Part shown: positions 8,372-16,408 of the stretch, one piece after another
How the letters are laid out: each line of letters starts with the position of its first letter
Position numbering within the stretch: position 1 is the first letter of the stretch
From: Methylobacterium sp. WL1
GTDB taxonomy: Bacteria; Pseudomonadota; Alphaproteobacteria; Rhizobiales; Beijerinckiaceae
Assembly: GCF_008000895.1 (NCBI RefSeq)
Contig: NZ_CP042823.1
Coordinates: forward strand, 4,672,501 to 4,736,500
Direction: 5' to 3'
DNA length: 64,000 nucleotides
Notes under the pieces: model-generated
Told to the model about the DNA's origin: nothing
Seen by the model: only the letters and a program-made list of their open reading frames with translations
The model's database searches: none
Translations under genes and position numbers: made by a program

Positions 8372-8965
8372 TCAGTGCCCGTCGGCCCCAGCGGCGGGCT
8401 TTGCCGTGGCGACCAGCTCGATATCGACCCCGACCTCAAGGGCGACCCATTGTCCGGAGGCCCAGGCGCCCTGGCCGACGCCGAAATCGGTGCGGACGAG
8501 GCCGGCATGCCCGGTCGCATGCGCTTGGTCCCCTTCGAGCGCCAGGTGGAAAGGCAGAGTCAGCGGACGCGTCATGCCCCGGATGGTCAGGTCGCCGACC
8601 GCCTCGTAGTCGCCCCGGCCCTTGTCGACGAAGCGGGTGGCCTCGAAGCGCGCGTGGCTGGCGCTGGTCACGTCGAACCAGTCCCTCTGCGGCAGAGCCG
8701 CGTCGCGCTGGGCATCGCCGGTCCGGGCGCTGCCGAGATCGACCAGCACTGTGGCGCGGCCGGCCTCGGGCTTGGCAGGGTCGAACGCCACCCGGGCGTC
8801 GAAGCGCTCGAAGCGTCCCGAGAACGGGGTCCCGACCTGCACCCCCGAGAACCGGATCGCACTCTTGGCCGGATCCACCGCCCACTCGGCGGAGGCGGCC
8901 GGCCGCACGGCCCCCGGGAGGGCGGCCGACAGGCACAGGGCGAGGCACGCGAGACGCAGCGTCAT
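8372..8965 (-). CDS. YceI-family periplasmic protein (second of two)
   Basis: A 197-residue protein with a signal peptide (LACLALCLSAALPGA, then cleavage near PAASA) and a YceI lipocalin-like beta-barrel: EWAVDPAKSAIRFSG, RFDARVAFDPAKPE, FVDKGRGDYEAVGDLTIRGMTRPLTLPFHL. YceI barrels bind isoprenoid lipids. Its start overlaps the stop of the cytochrome b561 gene by four bases (ATGA), so the two are coupled. It is the distal gene of the YceI-b561-YceI operon. A shared task in membrane quinone or isoprenoid chemistry is likely but not proven. Confidence 0.87.
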   Translation of the reverse strand: MTLRLACLALCLSAALPGAVRPAASAEWAVDPAKSAIRFSGVQVGTPFSGRFERFDARVAFDPAKPEAGRATVLVDLGSARTGDAQRDAALPQRDWFDVTSASHARFEATRFVDKGRGDYEAVGDLTIRGMTRPLTLPFHLALEGDQAHATGHAGLVRTDFGVGQGAWASGQWVALEVGVDIELVATAKPAAGADGH

Positions 8966-9576
8966 CGGGTCGAGTCCAGGGTTTCGGGAGGCAGCGCGGC
9001 GGCGCGGCCCGGCAGCATCCGTGCCAGTACGCCGTCCCGCAGGATGAGATGGTGGCGCAGCGCGGCCGCCACGTGCAGCACGAGCAACGCCGTCAGGAAC
9101 CACGCCCCGTAGGCGTGCAGCAGCTTGACGGCCCCCTCCGCCCCCGCCGGGTCGGTCAGCAGCGGGGCCAGCGGCAGGTGCGGCCAGGGTACGAGCCCGT
9201 ACAGCACCGTCGGGATGTTGAACGGCGAGAGCGAGACCACCGCCCAGCCGGTGAGCGGCAGCCCGATCAGGAGCCCGTACAGGATGGCATGGGCCGCTCC
9301 CGCCGCCCGGCGCTCGCGGGCCGGCATGCCCGCCGGGTGCGGGGGCGGCCGGTGGAACAGCCGCCAGGCGAGGCGCAGGCCGGTCAGGACCAGCACGGTG
9401 ATCCCGACCGACTTGTGCCACTGGTAGAGCGGGAACAGGCGCATCGGCGCCAGCCCGGCATGCGTCATGGTCAGGCCCATGCCGATCAGGGCGAGCACGC
9501 CCAGCGCGCTCGCCCAGTGCAGCAGGATGGCCACCGCGGAGTAGCGCCGCGCCGATGCGACCCATGCCATCGCCAT
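8962..9576 (-). CDS. Cytochrome b561-type membrane protein
   Basis: About 204 residues with four membrane spans and haem-ligand histidines in the b561 positions: LLHWASALG in helix 1, YQWHKSVG in helix 2, LLHAYGAWF in helix 3 and VLHVAAALRHHL in helix 4. Prokaryotic b561 proteins carry two b haems and move electrons between quinol and acceptors in the inner membrane. A second methionine at 9570 is an equally good start. It sits 22 bp after one yceI gene and overlaps the other, an arrangement seen repeatedly in proteobacteria and suggesting a joint role with the isoprenoid-binding YceI proteins. Confidence 0.87.
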   Translation of the reverse strand: MAMAWVASARRYSAVAILLHWASALGVLALIGMGLTMTHAGLAPMRLFPLYQWHKSVGITVLVLTGLRLAWRLFHRPPPHPAGMPARERRAAGAAHAILYGLLIGLPLTGWAVVSLSPFNIPTVLYGLVPWPHLPLAPLLTDPAGAEGAVKLLHAYGAWFLTALLVLHVAAALRHHLILRDGVLARMLPGRAAALPPETLDSTR

Positions 9577-9598
9577 CCTCCCGTCCCGTCGGTCCGGG

Positions 9599-10243
9599 TC
9601 AGTCCTGACGCTCGAAGGCGCCCGCGATGGTCAGGTGCAGGTCGTCGCCGATGAGCGGCAGGTAGGTCTTCACCCCGAACTCGGAGCGCTTGACCGTGCC
9701 GGTGGCGTCGAACCCGACCGTGACCTTCTTGCTCAGCGGGTTCACGCCGGCCCCGACCAGGGTGACGTCCAGCGTCACCGGCTTGGTCACGCCGTGCAGC
9801 GTGAGGTTGCCGGCCACCTTCGCCTTGTCCTTGCCCTCGGGCGTGACCTTGGTGGACACGAAGGTCATCTCGGGGAACTTGCCCGCGTCGAGCCACTGGT
9901 CGCCCTTCAGCTCGTCCGTGAGCTTGGCGCTGGTCGTGGTCACCGAGGCGACCGGGATCTTGATCGACAGCTTCGCGGCCGCCGGGTTCTTGGGCTGCAG
10001 ATCGAGGGTCCCGGACACGTCCGAGAAGCCGCCGGCATAGTTCGAGAAGCCCATATGGGAGACCCGCCAGCCGACCTGGGTGTGGTTGGGATCGACCGCG
10101 TAGGTGCCGGCCTGGATCTGGGCCGGGTCACGGGTCGGCGGGGTCTGGGCCAGGACCGGGGTGGCGACCAGGACCGGAGTGGCGACCAGGACCGGGGTGG
10201 CGACCAGGACGGCCAGAAGGCCGGAGGCGAGAATCGACTTCAA
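9599..10243 (-). CDS. YceI-family periplasmic protein with a repeat-bearing signal peptide
   Basis: A 214-residue YceI protein; the mature barrel begins near AGTYAVDPNHTQVGWRVSHMGFS and contains FSDVSGTLDLQPKN, TSAKLTDELKGDQWLDAGKFPEM, NLTLHGVTKPVTLDV and RSEFGVKTYLPLIGDDL. The signal peptide is odd: its hydrophobic core is made of VATPVL repeated three times, encoded by an 18-bp tandem repeat (10152-10205). It is the first gene of the operon with b561 and the second yceI, and is divergent from a LysR gene 99 bp away, which is the obvious candidate regulator. Confidence 0.9.
   Translation of the reverse strand: MKSILASGLLAVLVATPVLVATPVLVATPVLAQTPPTRDPAQIQAGTYAVDPNHTQVGWRVSHMGFSNYAGGFSDVSGTLDLQPKNPAAAKLSIKIPVASVTTTSAKLTDELKGDQWLDAGKFPEMTFVSTKVTPEGKDKAKVAGNLTLHGVTKPVTLDVTLVGAGVNPLSKKVTVGFDATGTVKRSEFGVKTYLPLIGDDLHLTIAGAFERQD
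10152..10210 (-). repeat. 18-bp tandem repeat inside a signal-peptide coding region
   Basis: Three units of AGGACCGG(G/A)GTGGCGACC on the plus strand (10152-10169, 10170-10187, 10188-10205) plus a partial fourth. In the minus-strand gene each unit encodes VATPVL, so copy-number change would lengthen or shorten the hydrophobic core without shifting the frame. Confidence 0.9.
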
Positions 10244-10342
10244 GGGTGTCTCCTACAGGCGACGATCATGCGCGATTCGGTGCGCCGCAGCAGCGCTGTA
10301 GACCCGTTCACGGCCGCGGTTGAGCCTGCTATCCGGAACCCC

Positions 10343-11308
10343 ATGGTTGCGAGAACGGAAACCTTCCAGGGCGGACTCGACGACGTGCGCGCCTTCTGCA
10401 CGGTCGTCGATCTCGGCACCGTCACGGCCGCGGCCGCGAGCCTGCGGGAAACCAAGGGCAGCGTCAGCCGTCGCCTCTCCCGGCTGGAACGGGCGCTCGG
10501 CACCCGGCTGATGGCCCGAACCTCCCGGGCGGTCTCGCCCACCGCAGAGGGCTTGGCGTTCTACGCCAAGGCCCACGAGAGCCTGGCCCTGCTCGACGAG
10601 GCCGCCGAGACCGCCCGCGACGCCCGGACGGTGCCGGCCGGGCACCTGCGGATGACCACCTCCATCGATTTCGGGATCGAGGTGATGCCCGAGATCGTCG
10701 CGAGCTTCCGGGCGGCCTATCCGCAGATCACGGTCGAGATGCTGAACACCGATGCCCGCCTCGACCTGGCGGCCAACCGGATCGACCTCGCCCTGCGGCT
10801 GGGCGGCGCGGAGGAGACCGGCTACCGGGCGGTCGTCCTGGCGACCCTGGCGGTCGGCCTCTACGCCGCGCCCGCCTACCTGCTGCGCCGCCCCGCGCCG
10901 GCCGACCTGGCCGGGCTGCACGGCCACGACCTGATCCTGTCCCGGGAGCGGCTGGGCTCGGGGGCCCTGCCCCTCACCGATGGGCGCGGCCAGTCCGAGC
11001 AGGTCGTCATGAGCCCGGCCATCCGGGTCAGCGACTTCGCGACCGTCCACCGCCTGACCCTGGCAGGGGCCGGGATCGGCCATATCCCGAGCCTCGTGGC
11101 CGCCCGGGCTGTCGCGGCGGGCCAGCTCGTGCGCGTGCTGGCCCCCTGGGCCAGCCGCGGCGGGGTCCTGCGCGCCGTGACGCTGGCCGGGCGCGACCTG
11201 CCGGCACGGGTCCAGGTCTTCCGGGACCATGTACGCGAGGCGCTGACGGCCTGCGGTCCAGATGCTGGGGAGACGGACTCTAGCGATCAATACAATCAAG
11301 ACTTGTAG
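10343..11308 (+). CDS. LysR-family transcriptional regulator
   Basis: A 321-residue LTTR. The N-terminal winged helix is clear: DVRAFCTVVDLGTVTAAAASLRETKGSVSRRLSRLERALGTRLMARTSR is the HTH and wing stretch in outline (residues about 13-62), followed by a periplasmic-binding-like effector domain (HLRMTTSIDFG, DLALRLGGAEETGY). The carboxyl end, SSDQYNQDL, is encoded by unusually AT-rich DNA. ATG 10343 gives the standard LTTR length; an in-frame ATG at 10268 would add 25 residues without homology features. It is transcribed away from the yceI-b561-yceI operon and probably controls it. Confidence 0.87.
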   Translation: MVARTETFQGGLDDVRAFCTVVDLGTVTAAAASLRETKGSVSRRLSRLERALGTRLMARTSRAVSPTAEGLAFYAKAHESLALLDEAAETARDARTVPAGHLRMTTSIDFGIEVMPEIVASFRAAYPQITVEMLNTDARLDLAANRIDLALRLGGAEETGYRAVVLATLAVGLYAAPAYLLRRPAPADLAGLHGHDLILSRERLGSGALPLTDGRGQSEQVVMSPAIRVSDFATVHRLTLAGAGIGHIPSLVAARAVAAGQLVRVLAPWASRGGVLRAVTLAGRDLPARVQVFRDHVREALTACGPDAGETDSSDQYNQDL

Positions 11309-11329
11309 AGACTAAATATCGGCGCCTTA

Positions 11330-11358
11330 TTGACTGAACGATCGGGACAATCTTACGG
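11330..11358 (+). promoter_or_regulatory. Candidate promoter upstream of the cupredoxin gene
   Basis: TTGACT (11330-11335) and TTACGG (11353-11358) are spaced by 17 bp in a locally AT-rich gap. The -10 element is weak. Confidence 0.3.
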
Positions 11359-11484
11359 TCTGGCTTAGCGGGGTGTTCAGGACCTCGGCGCACCATGGCG
11401 CTTCGCGGCAGCCCGGGCCGCTCGGCGGTCGATCCCGCCTCAATCCCCTGCCCGGGCGTATCCAGTACCCAGCGGACACCCAAC

Positions 11485-11847
11485 ATGCCCCTTCGCAACC
11501 GGCGCCTCCGGCCCTTGCTCCTCGTCGGAACGCTGGTTCTGGCGGGTCTGTGCGCCGCACCGCCCGCGGCCTGGGCGATGCTGTCGAGCACGACCCGCGT
11601 CGTGCTGCAGAAGGGACGCCACTACGTGCCGACCGACCTGTTCCTGCGGCGCGGCGATACGATCACCCTGCGCAACGAGGATTCCAGCCAGACCCACCAC
11701 GCCTTCATCGAGGCGGACCGGTTCTCGTTCGATGCGGGCGATCAGGAACCCGGCACCGAGACCCGGCTGGTCCTGGCGGAAGCGGGGGATTTCGTCATCC
11801 AGTGCGGCATCCACCCGAAGATGAAGCTGACCATCCACGTCCAGTAG
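11485..11847 (+). CDS. Small secreted cupredoxin (type I copper protein)
   Basis: A 120-residue protein with a signal peptide (RPLLLVGTLVLAGLCAAPPAAWA) and a single cupredoxin domain. Candidate copper ligands are visible in the canonical order: a His in QTHHAF (71 or 72), Cys107 and His110 in QCGIHPK, and Met113 in KMK. The stretch NEDSSQTHHAFIE is like plastocyanin/amicyanin proteins. The product is expected to be a periplasmic electron carrier. ATG 11485 is selected because it directly precedes the signal peptide; an in-frame upstream ATG at 11395 would put about 30 polar residues in front. It is monocistronic, and its electron partner is not evident nearby. Confidence 0.85.
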   Translation: MPLRNRRLRPLLLVGTLVLAGLCAAPPAAWAMLSSTTRVVLQKGRHYVPTDLFLRRGDTITLRNEDSSQTHHAFIEADRFSFDAGDQEPGTETRLVLAEAGDFVIQCGIHPKMKLTIHVQ

Positions 11848-11859
11848 GGCGCGGGGCGG

Positions 11860-12378
11860 TCAGCCCTCGCGGCCGAGGCCGAGCCCGCGGATCAGATCGC
11901 CGATCGGATCGATTTTCCTGGGCGCCGGCGCGGGCGCCGATGGTGCGGTCATCGGCTCGACGGCTGCCGTGCGGGCCAGGCCGGCGTTGCGCAGGCGGGC
12001 CGTCCGGCGGGGGCTGCGATCCGCCACCTTCGACCGGTGTGCCACCACCGTCTTCCGAGCTTTTTCGGCGGGGGCGACCATCTCGCTCGGCAGCGCCGGA
12101 GCCGCGATGGCACCCAGCGGCAGTGCGGCGGCCAATCGCGGCGCCAGCAGGTCGGGGGCGGGCGCACGCCCGTTCTCCGCTGTGGGGAGGTCGGACTTGC
12201 CGGGGCTGGCCAGCCGGGCCGGCGGATCCGCCCAACCCGATGGAGCAGCCTGCGCTGCGACAGTCCGGACCGGGCGCTGCTGCGCCTCGTAATTGCCCGG
12301 ATGAAGAGTATGGGCCGCCACGACCAAGCCGAATACGGCGATCGCAGTCGTCGCAAGGGTGGATCTATAGTGTTCCAT
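11860..12378 (-). CDS. Pro/Ala-rich single-span protein of unknown function
   Basis: A 172-residue protein that I do not recognise. One N-terminal hydrophobic segment (TLATTAIAVFGLVVAAHTL, about residues 6-24) is a signal anchor or signal peptide. The rest is low complexity, rich in Ala, Pro and Arg (AAPSGWADPPARL, ALPLGAIAAPALPSE, SPRRTARLRNAG), with a short conserved-looking end, KIDPIGDLIRGLGLGREG. It converges with the cupredoxin gene 12 bp away. An in-frame ATG 27 bp upstream (12405) is an alternative start. Composition and codon use match neighbours, so I take it as real with moderate confidence. Confidence 0.55.
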   Translation of the reverse strand: MEHYRSTLATTAIAVFGLVVAAHTLHPGNYEAQQRPVRTVAAQAAPSGWADPPARLASPGKSDLPTAENGRAPAPDLLAPRLAAALPLGAIAAPALPSEMVAPAEKARKTVVAHRSKVADRSPRRTARLRNAGLARTAAVEPMTAPSAPAPAPRKIDPIGDLIRGLGLGREG

Positions 12379-12500
12379 GACGGCAAAACGAACAGCCAAG
12401 GTCATGGTTCCGCTTGGCCGAAACCTCCGGCCGGAGCTTCAAAGTCCGGATCGCTGTCCGCCGCCACGGGGACGGGACTGAAAAAGAGGAGACAGGACAG

Positions 12501-12597
12501 AAAAAAAGGCCACTCCCGAAGGAGCGGCCCGAAGTCTAGGGAGGAAACGCCCAAGAAGGGCAGCGGGATCGCGACGCCATCGCCATCCCGCACTGCA
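12501..12597 (-). ncRNA. suhB/mmgR-like (alpha-r8 type) small RNA, copy 1
   Basis: On the minus strand, GATGGCGATGGCGTC is followed by a C-rich single-stranded stretch (GGGCGTTTCCTCCC at about 12551-12538) and then GACTTCGGGCC leading into a terminator hairpin, GGCCGCTCC/GGAGTGGCC (12508-12529), with a run of seven T. A second copy lies at 24851-24944 with the same order of parts. The terminator stems differ by a compensatory pair (C-G here, A-U there). The TTTCCTCCC core and multi-copy occurrence match my knowledge of the alphaproteobacterial suhB/mmgR sRNAs. A possible promoter is TTGCAT, 17 bp, TATCTG just upstream. Confidence 0.68.
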
Positions 12598-12707
12598 CAG
12601 ATAGGCTACCGCATTGCGGCATGCAACCGACCGGGAGCCGTTTGCTTATGCATGAGCGACACCCGACCGATCCACAGGCATGCACTCAGATCATGACGAG
12701 ACGCTGA

Positions 12708-12923
12708 TCAGCCGTCGTTCTGCGGCTCGTCGTGCCCGATCAGCCGCTCGACCTCGGCCAGGGCGACTGCGCGGGCCACACCCTCGGAGGCGTGCGGGCG
12801 GTACGATCCACGAACCAGCTTGCCGCGGTCCCGGATCGCCCACGTGAAACGGCCCGGGTCGTGCCGGCTCGGCCTGACCTCAACCGTGTAGAGATGCCCG
12901 CCATTCGCACCCATGCCTCGCAT
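12708..12923 (-). CDS. Small conserved-looking hypothetical protein
   Basis: A 71-residue protein with a beta-strand-like start (HLYTVEVRPSRHDPGRFTWAIRDRGKLV) and a C-terminal helix (ASEGVARAVALAEVERLIGHD). I do not recognise the family. A good ribosome site (GGGGAG, seven bases before the ATG) and normal codon use support it being expressed. It lies downstream of the spermidine-synthase-like gene on the same strand, 56 bp past that gene's stop, so the two could share a transcript. Confidence 0.6.
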   Translation of the reverse strand: MRGMGANGGHLYTVEVRPSRHDPGRFTWAIRDRGKLVRGSYRPHASEGVARAVALAEVERLIGHDEPQNDG

Positions 12924-12979
12924 GTGCGAACTCCCCTGCGCCGGCCCAGGGGGTGCGACCGTGGGCGGCAGCCGGACCC

Positions 12980-13708
12980 TTACCGGGCGGGCGTCCCGCG
13001 ACCGGCCTCAGGCCGGGACGGCTCGGCCGGGCCGTCGGTGCGGGTGCCGAGCCAGACCACGTGCTTGGGCCCGCTGCCGCGGCCGCTGGCATGGACCCGG
13101 GCCTCCTCGACCGCGAAGCCGGAGCGCTGCAGGCGGGCCTTGAACTTCCGGTCCGGAGCGCCGGACCAGACAGCCAGGATGCCGCCCGGCCGCAAGGCCC
13201 AGCGGGCCCGCTTGAGGCCCCAATTGTCGTAGAGCCGGTCGTTCGAGCGGCGCATCAACCCTTCCGGGCCGTTGTCGACATCGAGCAGGATGGCGTCGTA
13301 CTGGCCCGGCCCCGCCTGGATCAGGCGGTTCACGTCGGCTTCCTGCACGTCGACCCGGGGGTCGTCCAGGCAATCGGCGAAGACGTGGGCGAGCGGGCCG
13401 CGGGCCCAGGCGATCACGGCCGGCACCAGCTCGGCGACCACGACCCGCGCATCCGGGCCGAGGCCCTCCAGGGCCGCCCGCAGGGTGAAGCCCATGCCGA
13501 GGCCGCCGATCAGCATCCGGGCCCGGGGCCGGTCCTTCAGCCGCTCGCAGGTCATCGCGGCGAGCGCCGCCTCGGAGCCGCTGCGGCGGTTGTTCATCAG
13601 CTCGATGGTGTCGGCCAGGATCGAGAATTCGTCGCCGCGCTGCATCAGGCGCAGGTCGGTACCGCCCCCCGGGACGGCTCCGGTGTCGAGATGAACCCAG
13701 GGTATCAC
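12980..13708 (-). CDS. Spermidine-synthase-like / class I methyltransferase-fold protein
   Basis: A 242-residue cytoplasmic protein with the Rossmann-type nucleotide motif MLIGGLGMGFTLRAAL (SAM motif I), an acidic strand end VVVAELVPAVIAW, ADCLDDPRVDVQEADV and YDAILLDVDNGPEGL, in the order seen in spermidine-synthase-like proteins. The start is taken as GTG 13708 because GAGGA lies seven bases before it and the domain begins at once with IPWVHLDT; an in-frame ATG at 13765 would add 19 unstructured residues. It lacks an obvious aminopropyltransferase N-terminal domain, so true polyamine synthesis is doubtful and a methyltransferase role is possible. Confidence 0.75.
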   Translation of the reverse strand: MIPWVHLDTGAVPGGGTDLRLMQRGDEFSILADTIELMNNRRSGSEAALAAMTCERLKDRPRARMLIGGLGMGFTLRAALEGLGPDARVVVAELVPAVIAWARGPLAHVFADCLDDPRVDVQEADVNRLIQAGPGQYDAILLDVDNGPEGLMRRSNDRLYDNWGLKRARWALRPGGILAVWSGAPDRKFKARLQRSGFAVEEARVHASGRGSGPKHVVWLGTRTDGPAEPSRPEAGRGTPAR

Positions 13709-13867
13709 GGACGTTTCCTCGATTGGCGGTGCGGTCGGTCGGGGACCGTCGGCACGAAAGATCACGGCGAGAGCGGGGCCGCGGGCAGGTTCGGCGCTGC
13801 GCGCGGCGCAACCCCCTGCGCGCCGGTGCCCCCTGCCGCGCGGGATCGCGGTGGCGTATCAGCACCT

Positions 13868-14119
13868 ATGGCTAAGCGCATCAAGTCGAGACCCCAGGAA
13901 CGGGGCTTCATTCTGTTCGACGTCGTCTTCGAGGACGGCTCCCGAGCTTCGAACCGCCGTGTGCCGGCCGAGATCCTCGGCGGCCTGGACGGCGACGAGC
14001 CGGCCCGGCAGATCATCGCCGAGCAGGAAGAGGAGATTGCCCTCAAGGCCGGACGGCCCGGCCGCGAGATCCAGAGCCTGACGCGCTCGCCGATCATCAA
14101 GCCCAAGCCGGTCGTCTGA
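13868..14119 (+). CDS. Small hypothetical protein
   Basis: An 83-residue, highly charged protein: RGFILFDVVFEDGSRASNRRVPAEILGGLDGDEPARQIIAEQEEEIA in outline is one beta element followed by a helix, and the tail RSPIIKPKPVV is basic. The middle reads like a compact domain and the codon pattern fits a gene. I do not recognise a family. No convincing ribosome site precedes the ATG. It is divergent from the spermidine-synthase-like gene, with about 160 bp between them. Confidence 0.6.
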   Translation: MAKRIKSRPQERGFILFDVVFEDGSRASNRRVPAEILGGLDGDEPARQIIAEQEEEIALKAGRPGREIQSLTRSPIIKPKPVV

Positions 14120-14144
14120 CCGTCCCGCCGCGCGGGCTTCCGGT

Positions 14145-14456
14145 TCAGACCGCGCCCTCGACCACCTCCAGCGCCCGCAGGATCGCGAAGCCGATCCGCT
14201 CCGCCTCGCCCTCCGCATCGCCGGCGGCCGGCAGCAGCGCCACCGTCTCGACGGCGTGCTCGTCCTCCGGGCCGACCACGATCCGGAACACGTCGCCTTC
14301 TTGAGCGGCCGGATCGCGGATCAGGCCGACCCGGTGGCCCGCGGCCGCGCCGAACAGGCGTAGCGGCGGCTGATCGGGCTCGGGCTCCGTCCGCTCCGGC
14401 GGTGCGGGGCGAGGCGCGCCGAAGGTCGGGCGGATGACGTTGTCGTCGTCGGGCAT
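14145..14456 (-). CDS. Hypothetical protein, 103 aa
   Basis: The N-terminal half is proline- and charge-rich (FGAPRPAPPERTEPEPDQPP) and likely disordered. The second half (GHRVGLIRDPAAQEGDVFRIVVGPED, then VETVALLPAAGDAEGEAERIGFAILRAL) reads as a small alpha-beta domain. AGGAGG lies ten bases before the ATG. It starts 15 bp after the stop of the M20 amidohydrolase and is probably its operon partner. The family is unknown. Confidence 0.6.
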   Translation of the reverse strand: MPDDDNVIRPTFGAPRPAPPERTEPEPDQPPLRLFGAAAGHRVGLIRDPAAQEGDVFRIVVGPEDEHAVETVALLPAAGDAEGEAERIGFAILRALEVVEGAV

Positions 14457-14471
14457 GCCGAACCAGCCTCC

Positions 14472-15731
14472 TCAGGAACGCGCGATGCCGGCCGTGGCCA
14501 GCACGGCGTCGGCCAGCACCTCCATGCCGGCCCGGGCCCAATCCGGCGTGATGCTCTCGGCCTCATTGTGGCTGATGCCGCCGTGGCACGGGCAGAACAC
14601 CAGGGCCGCCGGCACCGTCCGGGCGCAATAGACGGCGTCGTGATAGATCGCGGTCGGCATCCGGGTCCAGGCATGGCCCCGCGCCTCGGCCGCGGCCTGG
14701 ACGCGGTCCACCAGGACCGGGTCGAACGGGGTGAGCGGCGCGCGCCAGAACTCCTCCACCCGGATCGCGACGCCCCGCTCGGCGGCGAGCGCGTCGGCCC
14801 GGGCCAGGATCCGCTCCCGCATCGCCTCCAGCTGACCGGGGTCGCCGTGGCGGGTGTCGAGGCTGAACCAGACCCGGCCCGGGGTGATGTTGCGGCTCGC
14901 GGGCTCGGCTTTCAGGACCCCCACGGTGGCGCGGCCGCGCTCGCCCCCGGGGCCGACCGCGTCCCGGGCGATCGCCTCGAGCGAGCCGATCAGCGCGGCG
15001 GCGGCCATCATGGCGTCCCGCCGACCGGCCATGGGGCTGCCGGCATGGGCCTCCTCGCCCAGCACGGTCAGCTCGTACCAGATCTGGGCGAGCGCCCGGT
15101 CGACCACGCCGATGGTGAGGGCGGCATCCTCCAGGCGCTTGCCCTGCTCGATGTGCAGTTCGAAATACGCGCCGAGCCCGCGAAGATCCGCCGGATCCGC
15201 GTCCCCCTGCCAGCCGATCCGGCGCAGCTCTTCACCGAACACGTGGCCGGCGAGATCCCGGGTCGCCATAACGTCGGCCTCGGAGACGATCCCCATGGCG
15301 ACGCCGCTGCCGCTCATGGGCGGCGCGAAGCGCGAGCCCTCCTCGTTGCACCAGTTGATCAGCAGGAGCGGCGCCTCGGTCTCGATCCCGGCCTCGTGCA
15401 GGGCGCGCATGATCTCCAGCCCGGCGAGCACGCCCAGCGGACCGTCGAACTTGCCGCCGGTGGGCTGGGTGTCGAGATGGCTGCCGATGGCGACGGGCTT
15501 CCGGCCCGGGTCCCGCCCCGGCCGGTGGAAGACCATGTTGCCGATCCGGTCCACCGTCAGGGTCAGCCCGACCGCCTCGCCCCAGCGCCGGAACAGGGTG
15601 CGCCCCTCGGCGTCCCGATCGGTCAGGGTCTGCCGGTCGTTGCCGCCGTTGGGAAGCGCGCCGATCCGGGCGAGCGCCATCAGGTTGTCCCAGAGGCGGT
15701 CCTGCGAGAGCGGGAGGTTGGTGCGATCCAT
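14472..15731 (-). CDS. M20-family Zn amidohydrolase (N-carbamoyl amino acid / allantoate amidohydrolase type)
   Basis: A 419-residue metalloenzyme. Metal-site motifs appear in order: GSHLDTQPTGGKFDGPLGVLAGL (His85, Asp96), NWCNEEGSRFAP (Glu130/131), YFELHIEQGKRLE near residue 195, and CPCHGGISHNEAE near the end. These are marks of the HyuC/beta-ureidopropionase/allantoate amidohydrolase branch, which cleaves carbamoyl groups from amino acids or ureides; the exact substrate is open. The insert with VLGEEAHAGSPMAGRRDAM is the dimerisation domain. ATG 15731 gives the usual length. A small unknown gene follows 15 bp downstream. No hydantoinase or transporter is adjacent, so its pathway is unclear. 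Confidence 0.87.
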   Translation of the reverse strand: MDRTNLPLSQDRLWDNLMALARIGALPNGGNDRQTLTDRDAEGRTLFRRWGEAVGLTLTVDRIGNMVFHRPGRDPGRKPVAIGSHLDTQPTGGKFDGPLGVLAGLEIMRALHEAGIETEAPLLLINWCNEEGSRFAPPMSGSGVAMGIVSEADVMATRDLAGHVFGEELRRIGWQGDADPADLRGLGAYFELHIEQGKRLEDAALTIGVVDRALAQIWYELTVLGEEAHAGSPMAGRRDAMMAAAALIGSLEAIARDAVGPGGERGRATVGVLKAEPASRNITPGRVWFSLDTRHGDPGQLEAMRERILARADALAAERGVAIRVEEFWRAPLTPFDPVLVDRVQAAAEARGHAWTRMPTAIYHDAVYCARTVPAALVFCPCHGGISHNEAESITPDWARAGMEVLADAVLATAGIARS

Positions 15732-15861
15732 AGCGATGCGGTCCCGCGCGCGCCCCGGCCGACCCCGTACCGGCGTCCGCGACGTTAGGCCGTGATCCCG
15801 CCCGGCACCAGCAGGGTCGGGGGACATCCCCCCGGCTCCGGTCTCCGGCGCCGACCGGTCC

Positions 15862-16092
15862 TCAGAGGCTCGGATCCGGGAAATCCTGGGCGTGCAGGCT
15901 CCAGATCGCCCGTCCGTCCGCGGCCGAGACGTAGACCGCGTTGGCGCCGAGCGCGGCCAGATCGAGATCGATCCGCTTGGCCGCCGCCACCGCGCCCGCG
16001 TCGTCGGCGGCCTCGAAGGTCTGCCGGTACAGGTCCGGGCCAAGCATCCCGTCCGGGTCCCGGCGTATCGCTCTGAAAATGTATCTGCGCAT
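15862..16092 (-). CDS. Small hypothetical protein, 76 aa
   Basis: The sequence begins MRRYIFRAIRRDPDGM and contains one good amphipathic helix (DAGAVAAAKRIDLDLAAL), ending in IWSLHAQDFPDPSL. The strand-strand-helix-strand layout (VYVSAADGRAIWSLH) suggests a small soluble fold. AGGA lies six bases before the ATG. Unrecognised; codon use matches the neighbourhood. Confidence 0.6.
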   Translation of the reverse strand: MRRYIFRAIRRDPDGMLGPDLYRQTFEAADDAGAVAAAKRIDLDLAALGANAVYVSAADGRAIWSLHAQDFPDPSL

Positions 16093-16408
16093 CGAAAGTC
16101 CTGGGCCGACACGGTATCCGCGCCGTCGGCACGCTCATCGCAGCAATGCCCGCGCGTTCGGTGACGGACAGACTGCGCCATGAAAAGCTTTACGCCGGGT
16201 TTGTGCACTGCGAATGCAGCTTCAGGCGCTCAGGCTTGATCCCCGCCGCTGTCGAGCCGGGGCCGGAGACCCGTGACGACATGTCAGGGCGCGGGGCATG
16301 GACGATTTGGATCGATCCGTTGCCTAAGTGCTTGTCGGTTGCAAGTGTCGCACGCGGCTGCCGGCTGTCCCGGGGATGGGCGGGCCGCAACCAGGTTTGG
16401 GGGATGGA
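16093..16408. other. Divergent intergenic region
   Basis: A 316-bp gap between two genes transcribed away from each other. It presumably holds both promoters. I saw no convincing gene, hairpin or repeat. Confidence 0.5.
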
